Assembly: GCA_002354135.1 (NCBI GenBank)
Contig: DEKZ01000474.1
Span: 1 to 8,064 of the forward strand
DNA: 8,064 bases
Source of the DNA: Massilia sp. UBA2709
GTDB lineage: Bacteria; Pseudomonadota; Gammaproteobacteria; Burkholderiales; Burkholderiaceae_D
Direction of reading: 5' to 3'
Made by a program: the position numbers and the translations under genes. Positions 1 through 5,202 of this stretch are shown here, in pieces (position 1 is the stretch's first letter; each line of letters starts with the position of its first letter). A model generated the notes under the pieces. The model had not been told where the DNA came from. It did no database searches and worked only from the letters and a program-made list of their open reading frames with translations.

Positions 1-191
1 GGCAGGCGCCGGGCCAGCCGCAGCCAGCCGGGCGCCGACGCCAGGTCCTGCGCGTTCACGCCTTCGATCAGGTCCGCAATGGCGGCCTGTTCCGCGGCGA
101 CGCGCTGCTCCGTCCAGTGGCGCGGCCCGAAGAAATCGTACTGGAGCAGGTCGCCGTCGCTGTTGTCGATCCAGGCAGAGTCGTGTTCCAT
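1..191 (-). CDS. Hypothetical protein, N-terminal part (cut by window edge)
   Basis: Only the first 63 codons are in the window; the gene reads leftward and continues beyond position 1. It opens MEHDSAWIDN and is acidic and rich in aromatic residues, with a YDFFGPRHW stretch around residues 18-26, followed by an amphipathic helix-like segment. There is no signal peptide or membrane segment in the visible part, so the product is probably cytoplasmic or exported by a route without a cleaved signal. The start was chosen because ATG falls 6 nt after the stop codon of the lipoprotein gene. No good Shine-Dalgarno sequence precedes it, so translation is probably coupled to the upstream gene. I do not recognise the family. 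Pairing of a lipoprotein with an uncharacterised protein can occur in secreted effector/immunity loci, but nothing visible here proves that. Confidence 0.6.
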   Translation of the reverse strand, partial: MEHDSAWIDNSDGDLLQYDFFGPRHWTEQRVAAEQAAIADLIEGVNAQDLASAPGWLRLARRL

Positions 192-197
192 GCGCGC

Positions 198-788
198 TCA
201 ATGGGGGAGGGGCGACCAGCGCGAAATCGGCTGGATGTCGGCCGGACGCAGCTTCGACTTGTCGTCGCGCGACACATAGTACTGGATACCGCCGCCGCTG
301 CAGAACTGCGGGTTGGCCCTGGCCGTGCCGCGCGCGGCGCAGAGCCGCTCGACGACATGGAAAGCCCGGACCTTGTCGCGCAGGGTGCGCGGCTGGCCCT
401 GTTCGTCCTTGCCCGGGTCGGTCGTGACCTGCACCAGCGCATAGTACCTGGCCCAGTCGCCGCCGGCTTCGCGCAAGGTGTCTTCGGTGACCGCAAAGCC
501 GGGCGGCGCGCCGGGTGTCAGCGAATACAGGACGGTGCCTTCGTCGACCACGATGTTGGCATAGCTGTCCTTGCCCGTGTAGGGATTGGCCGGGTTGGCG
601 GGCGAGATGCCCTGGGTCGACCTGGCCTCGGCGGCGGGATCCTTGCCGCAGCAGGGGCCGCAGGCCTCGCCCGCCAGGCCCGCCACGTCGGATCCCGCTG
701 CGGGGCGCTCGACGGGCTGGGAGCTGCAGGCGGCAAGGAGCAGCACCGCAAAGGACTGCGCCACGTACTTTCCGATCCAGTGTTTCAT
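198..788 (-). CDS. Putative outer-membrane-type lipoprotein of unknown function
   Basis: This is a 196-residue protein. Residues 1-20 form a lipoprotein signal peptide (MKHWIGKY, then a hydrophobic run) ending in the lipobox LLLAAC with Cys21 as the lipidation site. Ser22 and Ser23 follow; the absence of Asp at +2 suggests outer-membrane sorting by the Lol rule. The mature protein starts with a low-complexity tether, then a cysteine cluster CGPCC at 43-47. The rest is a mixed domain with a LYSLTPGAPPGF stretch in the middle, a glycine-rich NPQFCSGGGIQYYV segment near 159-172, and further cysteines at 150 and 163. I chose the ATG at 788 over the one four codons upstream (800) because GGAG sits 6 nt before it and it gives a cleaner signal peptide. 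It forms a likely operon with the gene 6 nt downstream. Family not recognised. The CGPC motif recalls thioredoxin, but no thioredoxin fold pattern surrounds it. Confidence 0.75.
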   Translation of the reverse strand: MKHWIGKYVAQSFAVLLLAACSSQPVERPAAGSDVAGLAGEACGPCCGKDPAAEARSTQGISPANPANPYTGKDSYANIVVDEGTVLYSLTPGAPPGFAVTEDTLREAGGDWARYYALVQVTTDPGKDEQGQPRTLRDKVRAFHVVERLCAARGTARANPQFCSGGGIQYYVSRDDKSKLRPADIQPISRWSPLPH

Positions 789-1058
789 CACCGGCTCCAT
801 GGGCGAGCGTGTTCAACGGGATATCGGGGGCCAGGGTGCGAACGCTTCCTGGGCGCCGATACGGCCAGCCCCCGAGCTTAATGGAAAACGCACCAGGGAG
901 GACAGATTTGCGCAGTCCGGACCGTCACGATCAATTGCTGCCGTTTGGGAGCATGCGGCCGTCCAGCCAAGGCCGCCGTGTCCGGCCCATACCGCATCGC
1001 ACACTGGAGAACCGGCTCGGCCACGTGAACGGCGTATCATTATGCCGAAAGGATCAGC
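789..1058. other. Intergenic region between divergent lipoprotein and porin genes
   Basis: This 270-nt non-coding stretch separates the leftward lipoprotein operon from the rightward porin. It must hold both promoters. I see no convincing -35/-10 pair for the lipoprotein. On the porin side there is a TATCAT hexamer (1035-1040) and an imperfect inverted repeat (1030-1047), annotated separately. No small open frame with a ribosome binding site was convincing. Confidence 0.5.
1030..1047. promoter_or_regulatory. Imperfect inverted repeat upstream of porin (possible operator)
   Basis: The sequence CGGCGTA-TCAT-TATGCCG has 7-nt arms with one mismatch and a 4-nt spacer. It has the same geometry as the perfect repeat in front of kgtP (5081-5098) and shares the core CGTA-NNNT-TA(C/T)G. 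It lies immediately upstream of the AAGGA ribosome binding site of the porin and contains the only TATAAT-like hexamer nearby (TATCAT, 1035-1040). That is very close to the start codon for an activator site, so it may instead be a -10 region, a repressor site or chance. Confidence 0.3.
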
Positions 1059-2276
1059 ATGACGACTCAAGAATTGAAACGCGCCTGCCTCGCAACGGCA
1101 TTGACGGCAGGCGCCCTGGTGTACTCCCCGGTATTCGCCGCGGAGCCCGCATCCCCGCTGACCATCGGCGGCGCGGTCCGCTTCAATTACATCTACAAGA
1201 GCTGGCAGGACGATTACAAGAGCGGCTTCTTCGGGCTGGACACCGCGCGCCTGGACGTGAACTACGACGATGGTTTCCGGATTGCGTCGGCCCAGTACCG
1301 CTACAACAATTTTCCAAAGGGGCAGGGCGGCTACCGGCAACACTTCCTCCATCACGGATGGGTGGGGCTGCGCTTCGCCGACCAGAGCAAGGTCCAGCTC
1401 GGCCTCACCCAGGTGCCGTTCGGCCTGCTCCCCCTGGCCTCGAACAACTTCTACGAATCGATCGCCTTCTATGCGGGCTTCGAGGACAAGTACGATGCCG
1501 GCATCACCTATGCCAGCCGGCCCGGCGCACTCGAATGGCAGCTTGCCTGGTTCCCGCGCGACGGCGGCTATTACGGCGGCAGCGACAACACGGCGCCGGC
1601 CTCGAACCGCTACTCGTACAACATCGTGCGCGACGACGACGAGCAGGGCTTCGGGACCGGCCAGGACGACCGCGAGCGCAACACCCTGGTCGCGCGCCTG
1701 GCCTGGCATCCGCACACGCAGGGCAAGCAGGGCAAGCAGGAACTCGGGCTGTCGCTCCTGAGCGGCGACATCCGCAACCATGCCGGACGCGACACTCCGC
1801 GCCGCGCCGCCGCCGTCCATTACCGGGGCGCCAGCGGCCCCTTCACCCTGATGCTGCAGGCGCTGCGCTACAGCTACCGCACCAGCCACGACGCCACCCA
1901 AACCTACGGCGGCCTCGATGCGAACACCTTCGTGATGGTGGGCGGCTTCGGCTATCCCTACCCGGTCGCCACCAAGGGCAACATCTACATCGCCAACCTC
2001 AGCTACGATATCCCCGGCAAGCTCGGGCCCTTCGGCGGCTTCAAGGTGTACAACGACTACAGTGTCCTGCACAAGCGCGTCGGCAACTACAAGCGCTCGG
2101 TGCAGAACGTCACGGGCCTGAGCTTCTCGGCGGGGAAATGGGTGTTCTACGCCGATTTCATGCTGGGCAAGCACCACCCTTACATCTCGCCGGACTTCGG
2201 CGGGCTGGCGTCGACCGCGCCCGAGCACGAGGGCTACGCGCGCCGGGTGAACCTGCAGGCGGGGTATTACTTCTAG
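1059..2276 (+). CDS. Outer-membrane beta-barrel porin (OprO/P-like), putative
   Basis: This 405-residue protein has a Sec signal peptide (residues 1-27: Lys7-Arg8, then a hydrophobic run ending PVFA before AE). The mature part alternates polar and hydrophobic residues in typical beta-strands, with Tyr/Trp girdles. It ends in NLQAGYYF, whose terminal Phe is the standard outer-membrane barrel assembly signal. The TQVPFGLLPLASNNFYESIAFY region (about 120-141) and the following YDAGITY strand resemble the phosphate-selective porin O/P superfamily as I know it; the substrate cannot be read from this. A CAGGGCAAG tandem duplication (1719-1736) encodes QGKQGK in what is probably a loop. The start is fixed by AAGGA 5 nt upstream. 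The gene converges on the response regulator and shares its neighbourhood with a kinase/regulator pair and kgtP. It may therefore be the outer-membrane entry for the same organic acid, which is inference. Confidence 0.85.
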   Translation: MTTQELKRACLATALTAGALVYSPVFAAEPASPLTIGGAVRFNYIYKSWQDDYKSGFFGLDTARLDVNYDDGFRIASAQYRYNNFPKGQGGYRQHFLHHGWVGLRFADQSKVQLGLTQVPFGLLPLASNNFYESIAFYAGFEDKYDAGITYASRPGALEWQLAWFPRDGGYYGGSDNTAPASNRYSYNIVRDDDEQGFGTGQDDRERNTLVARLAWHPHTQGKQGKQELGLSLLSGDIRNHAGRDTPRRAAAVHYRGASGPFTLMLQALRYSYRTSHDATQTYGGLDANTFVMVGGFGYPYPVATKGNIYIANLSYDIPGKLGPFGGFKVYNDYSVLHKRVGNYKRSVQNVTGLSFSAGKWVFYADFMLGKHHPYISPDFGGLASTAPEHEGYARRVNLQAGYYF

Positions 2277-2295
2277 AGGGAAGCCTTCTCCCTAG
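2273..2295. terminator. Hairpin spanning both stop codons of convergent genes
   Basis: CTAG at 2273-2276 pairs with CTAG at 2292-2295. The inner bases GGGAA (2278-2282) pair with TTCTC (2286-2290), including one G-U pair, around a GCC loop, and one A-C mismatch interrupts the stem. The TAG of the porin and the TAG of the response regulator both lie in the outer stem. No T-tract follows on either strand, so intrinsic termination would be weak; it may instead block run-through or protect 3' ends. Confidence 0.35.
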
Positions 2296-2891
2296 TCCAG
2301 CCAGGGATGCGCCGCCAGCCAGCGGCCCAGCTCGTTGTCGTTGGCGCACTGCAGCTTGCTGAAGATGTTGGCGCGGTGGGTCTCCACCGAGCGGTGGCTG
2401 CAGGGCGGCACCAGCATGCGTGCGATCTCCTTGTTCGGCTGGCCCAGCCCCACCAGCCGGGCGACTTCGCGCTCGCGCGGGGTCAGCTCGGCCCACATGC
2501 GCAGGGCCTGGGCGCGGGCGCGGGCCAGGGCCGTGGCGGCGGGGAGCTTGGCCAGCAGTTGCTGGGTGTCCGGCTTCTCCACCCAGTCGTAGGCGCCGCG
2601 CCGCACCGCTTCCAGCGCGGTCGGGATGTCGCCGTGCGCCGACAGGAACAGGGTCACCAGCGGGCTGTGCTCGGCCAGCAGGCGCTCGAAGACGGCCAGG
2701 CCGCTCATTCCGCCCATGCGCAGGTCGAGGATCACGCAGCCCGGCTGGCGCATGTCGACGGCCTCGAGGAAGGCCTCGCCTGAGTCGAAGGCCTGGACCG
2801 CCAGCCCCTGGGAAAACAGCAGCAGGAGCAGCGAACGGCGCAGGGCTTCGTCGTCGTCGACGACGTAGAGCGTGAGGGGCATCTCTTTCAT
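2292..2891 (-). CDS. FixJ/NarL-type response regulator
   Basis: This 199-residue cytoplasmic regulator has a receiver domain at about 5-120. It carries the acidic triad DDD at 12-14, the phosphoacceptor Asp56 in VILDLRMGGMSG, Ser84 in LFLSAHGDIP and Lys106 in EKP. A LuxR/FixJ-type helix-turn-helix follows at about 134-195, with LTPREREV, PNKEIARML and the recognition segment SVETHRANIFSKL. The HGDIP and NKEIA motifs are typical of the FixJ subfamily, which includes DctR-type dicarboxylate regulators. Two oddities appear. The HTH turn reads VPPCSHRSVE, two residues longer than FixJ's DISPRTVE, and the residue after KP is Asp instead of the usual Phe or hydrophobic residue. The ATG overlaps the kinase stop as ATGA, so the two are translationally coupled and surely cognate partners. 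The expected role is to activate transport genes, probably kgtP and its own operon. Confidence 0.92.
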   Translation of the reverse strand: MKEMPLTLYVVDDDEALRRSLLLLLFSQGLAVQAFDSGEAFLEAVDMRQPGCVILDLRMGGMSGLAVFERLLAEHSPLVTLFLSAHGDIPTALEAVRRGAYDWVEKPDTQQLLAKLPAATALARARAQALRMWAELTPREREVARLVGLGQPNKEIARMLVPPCSHRSVETHRANIFSKLQCANDNELGRWLAAHPWLD

Positions 2892-5017
2892 GGTTCGATG
2901 GGCAGCGTGAAGGTGAAGGTGGCGCCGCCGCCGGGGCGGTCCTCGACGCCGATGAAGCCGCCGTGGGCTTCGACGATGGTGCGGCAGATGTTCAGGCCCA
3001 GGCCCAGGCCGTCGCGCTTGGTGGTGAAGAAGGGCGCGAAAACCTGTTCGCGCTGTTCCGGCGGAATGCCCGGCCCGTGGTCGGCGACGCCGATGTGCAA
3101 GACCTGGCCGGCGCGGCGGCAGGCCAGCTCGATCGCGCGGCGCTGGCCTGGCTGGTCCTGCATCGCCTGCAGCGCATTCTGGACCAGGTTGACCAGCACC
3201 TGCTCGAGCAGGACGCGGTCGCCGCGCACCGTGGCGCCGCCGTCCTCCAGCACCAGGCGCAGGCTGGCGCCCTGGCGCTGCAGCTCCAGCTCGAGCAACA
3301 CTTTGGCGTGGGTGATGACGCCCGCCATGGCCAGGCTTTCGTACTGGGCCCGCTGCGGGTTGATGAAGGCGCGCACCCGCTTGACGATTTCGCTGGCGCG
3401 CTGCGACTGGCCGACGATCTCGTCGAGTGCGCCGGCCAGGATCTCGGGCGAGCCCTGGGCCGCGAGCGCGCGCGCCGCGACCGCGAAGTTCGACAGGGCC
3501 ATCAGCGGCTGGTTCAGTTCGTGCGCCAGGGTGGAGGCCATCTCGCCGACGCTCGCCAGGCGGGCGCTGCGCTGCAGGCGCAATTCCTGGTCGCGCTGGC
3601 GCGCTTCGGCCTGCTTTTGCGCCGTGATGTCGACCACGGAACTCATCCAGCCGCGGTGCACGCCCCCGGCGTCGACCAGCGGGGCGGCGTAGACCATGGT
3701 GATGACGTCGTGGCCGTCCTTGTGGCGGATGCGCGATTCGAAGCCGTGCGGCGCGGCGCGTCCCCGCAGGGCGTCGTCGCTTTCGCGCGCCTGTTTTTCC
3801 AGGTCGTCCGGGTGCCAGTAGGGGTAGGGCGGCCGGCAGCCGAGCAGTTCTTCGGCGCTGTAGCCGACCATCGCGCACAGCGCCGGGTTGACGTAGATGA
3901 TCTTGCCTTCCGGGTCGCGCGCGCGCATGCCCACCAGCAGCGAGTCTTCCATCGCCTTGCGGAAGGCATGCGCTTCCTGCAGGTCGCGGGTGCGTTCCTC
4001 GACCCGCCGCTCCAGTTCGAGGCGCGCCGCGCGCTGTTCTTCGAAGCGCTTGTCGCGCAGCCGCCAGTACAGCACGCCGAGCGTCAGCAGGGCGACGGCC
4101 AGGGTCGCGAGCATCAGCGCCGACTGGCGCGCCTGGACCACTTCCTGCATGTTCGAGGTGACGGTGAGGGTCCAGCCGAGCGCCGGCAAGAGCGTGTCGA
4201 GCGCCAGGAGTTCGCGCTTGCGGCCCTCCACCACGGCGCGCAGGACGTAGCCCTGCGCGCCGGGCAGTGGTTTCCTGGTCCAGGGCAGGACATCGAAGTG
4301 CGCGCGGCTGCCGTACTGGCCGTGCTCGGCGACCCAGCGCGCGTCCGCCGCGGACACCGGATCCAGGCTGTGGAAGAGCCACTCCGGCACGGCGCTCAGG
4401 AAGACGATGCCGCGGCTGTCGCGCAGCACGACCGGATCGGCTCCGCTCATCCAGGTTGCCTGCAGCGCTTCCAGGCTGATCTTGACGACCACCACGCCGA
4501 GGATGGCGCTGCCTTCCCGCACCGGCTCGGCGATGAACAGGCCCGACTGGCCGGTGGTCAGGCCCAGGCCGTAGAAGAAGCCGCGGCGGCCCTGGATGGC
4601 GTCTTCGAAGTAGGCGCGCTGGCGGTAGTTCTGGCCGACGAAGCTCGAGGGCAGGTTCCAGTTGCTGGAAGCCAGGGTCAGCCCGTTGCGGTCGATCAGG
4701 TAGAGGGCGGCGGCGCCGGTGGTCGCCTGCAGGTCGGCGAAGTAGTCGTTGGCGCGCGATCGCAGGCCGGGATTGTCCGGGGCGCGCAGCAGCGCATGGA
4801 CGCCTGGATGGCGGGCGGCGGCATGCGGCAGGAAATCGTGCTTCTCGACCAGGCCGCGCAGGCCCAGTGCATGCGCGCTGGCCGCCTGGTGCAGGGCCTG
4901 GGTCTTGGATAGGAGCTCGCGCCGCCCGGCCCACTCGCCCGACGCCGCGATCAGGACCAGCGCACCCGCGGCGGCGGCGAACGCGCGCCAGTGACGACGG
5001 AACAAGCTGCTGGCCAT
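2888..5017 (-). CDS. DctB/DctS-like membrane sensor histidine kinase
   Basis: This is a 709-residue inner-membrane kinase. A transmembrane helix at about 12-26 and another at about 300-318 enclose a periplasmic region of about 270 residues. The segment RQRAYFEDAIQGRRGFFYGLGLTTGQSGLFIAEPV (about 132-166) followed by GVVVVKISLEAL is the double-PAS (dCache) signature I know from DctB/DctS C4-dicarboxylate sensors. A coiled coil (about 320-350) leads to a cytoplasmic PAS domain (about 355-467, ending in VVDIT). The dimerisation domain has the H-box STLAHELNQPL with phosphoacceptor His499. The ATPase domain has an N-box around NLVQNALQAM (610-619), a G1 box DHGPG at 646-650 and a G2 box GLGLGL at 670-675. 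The start is the ATG with AGGA 8 nt upstream. The kinase is divergent from kgtP, so its ligand is probably alpha-ketoglutarate or a C4/C5 dicarboxylate. The ligand is inferred from context, since dCache domains bind many ligands. Confidence 0.93.
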   Translation of the reverse strand: MASSLFRRHWRAFAAAAGALVLIAASGEWAGRRELLSKTQALHQAASAHALGLRGLVEKHDFLPHAAARHPGVHALLRAPDNPGLRSRANDYFADLQATTGAAALYLIDRNGLTLASSNWNLPSSFVGQNYRQRAYFEDAIQGRRGFFYGLGLTTGQSGLFIAEPVREGSAILGVVVVKISLEALQATWMSGADPVVLRDSRGIVFLSAVPEWLFHSLDPVSAADARWVAEHGQYGSRAHFDVLPWTRKPLPGAQGYVLRAVVEGRKRELLALDTLLPALGWTLTVTSNMQEVVQARQSALMLATLAVALLTLGVLYWRLRDKRFEEQRAARLELERRVEERTRDLQEAHAFRKAMEDSLLVGMRARDPEGKIIYVNPALCAMVGYSAEELLGCRPPYPYWHPDDLEKQARESDDALRGRAAPHGFESRIRHKDGHDVITMVYAAPLVDAGGVHRGWMSSVVDITAQKQAEARQRDQELRLQRSARLASVGEMASTLAHELNQPLMALSNFAVAARALAAQGSPEILAGALDEIVGQSQRASEIVKRVRAFINPQRAQYESLAMAGVITHAKVLLELELQRQGASLRLVLEDGGATVRGDRVLLEQVLVNLVQNALQAMQDQPGQRRAIELACRRAGQVLHIGVADHGPGIPPEQREQVFAPFFTTKRDGLGLGLNICRTIVEAHGGFIGVEDRPGGGATFTFTLPIEP

Positions 5018-5046
5018 TCAAACATTCCTGGAATTCGGATCGCGAG

Positions 5047-5075
5047 ACGATAACAGGTGCGCCGCCGCTTGGGAA
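5047..5075 (-). promoter_or_regulatory. Candidate promoter of the kinase-regulator operon
   Basis: On the minus strand a TTCCCA hexamer (5070-5075) and a TATCGT hexamer (5047-5052) are separated by 17 nt, and TG sits one base before the -10, as in extended -10 promoters. The predicted start would be about 20 nt upstream of the kinase ATG. Both boxes are weak matches. The perfect inverted repeat at 5081-5098 lies just upstream, a suitable position for control. Confidence 0.3.
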
Positions 5076-5080
5076 CACTT

Positions 5081-5098
5081 CTCCGTAGTTTTACGGAG
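5081..5098. promoter_or_regulatory. Perfect 7-4-7 inverted repeat, likely response-regulator operator
   Basis: CTCCGTA-GTTT-TACGGAG is a perfect dyad in an AT-richer patch of the 185-nt divergent region between the sensor kinase and kgtP. Its size and two-fold symmetry suit a dimeric FixJ/NarL-type regulator, and such a regulator is encoded by this locus. It lies about 55 nt upstream of the best -10-like hexamer for kgtP (GATAGT, 5143-5148). That places its centre near -65, a usual distance for an upstream activator. It could serve both divergent units. Binding by this particular regulator is inference. Confidence 0.6.
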
Positions 5099-5135
5099 GC
5101 CGGTGCGCCAAAGTCCCGGATGCGCGCGGGCCCGC

Positions 5136-5156
5136 GGACCGCGATAGTAGCGGTCC
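5136..5156. repeat. Inverted repeat GGACCGC-N7-GCGGTCC in the kgtP leader
   Basis: There are two perfect 7-nt arms (5136-5142 and 5150-5156) around GATAGTA. The spacer holds the most TATAAT-like hexamer upstream of kgtP (GATAGT, 5143-5148), with no recognisable -35 at the right distance. The dyad could be an operator across the -10, or chance in GC-rich DNA. A 12-nt perfect palindrome CGCGGGCCCGCG (5125-5136) directly abuts it. Confidence 0.35.
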
Positions 5157-5202
5157 CGGACGGGAGCACGTGTCGGTCTGCCGTCCATCACAGGAGACAA
5201 GC

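Noticed and set aside
646..662. CGPC motif in the lipoprotein, suggesting thioredoxin-like activity
   Set aside because: It lies in the flexible tether close after the lipidation site, lacks the preceding Trp and strand pattern, and the remaining sequence does not read as a thioredoxin fold.
1022..1027. CACGTG hexamer about 30 nt before both the porin (1022-1027) and kgtP (5167-5172) start codons
   Set aside because: A palindromic hexamer is expected about twice in a window this size, and another copy occurs inside the LysR coding region, so the matching distance is probably chance.
1719..1739. Tandem CAGGGCAAG repeat in the porin gene
   Set aside because: It has only two copies, encodes QGKQGK in a probable loop and keeps the frame; it is a local duplication, not a repeat element.
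813..2228. A 471-codon minus-strand open frame opposite the porin gene
   Set aside because: It is antisense to the porin, has no domain or ribosome binding site, and its composition is that of a reverse-strand shadow.
515..2362. A 615-codon plus-strand open frame overlapping the lipoprotein and porin genes
   Set aside because: It crosses two supported genes and an intergenic region in a different frame with an Arg/Pro-rich translation, so it is a shadow.
2963..4912. A 649-codon plus-strand open frame opposite the kinase gene
   Set aside because: The protein is rich in Gln/Ala/Val/Asp with no recognisable domain, and it is antisense to a fully convincing histidine kinase; long antisense frames are expected in DNA with GC-biased third positions.
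2292..5078. A single 928-codon minus-strand frame that could suggest a kinase-regulator fusion protein
   Set aside because: Only its last 199 codons are the regulator; upstream the frame is a low-complexity Arg/Pro/Ala shadow of the kinase, whose real frame is offset and ends in the ATGA overlap.
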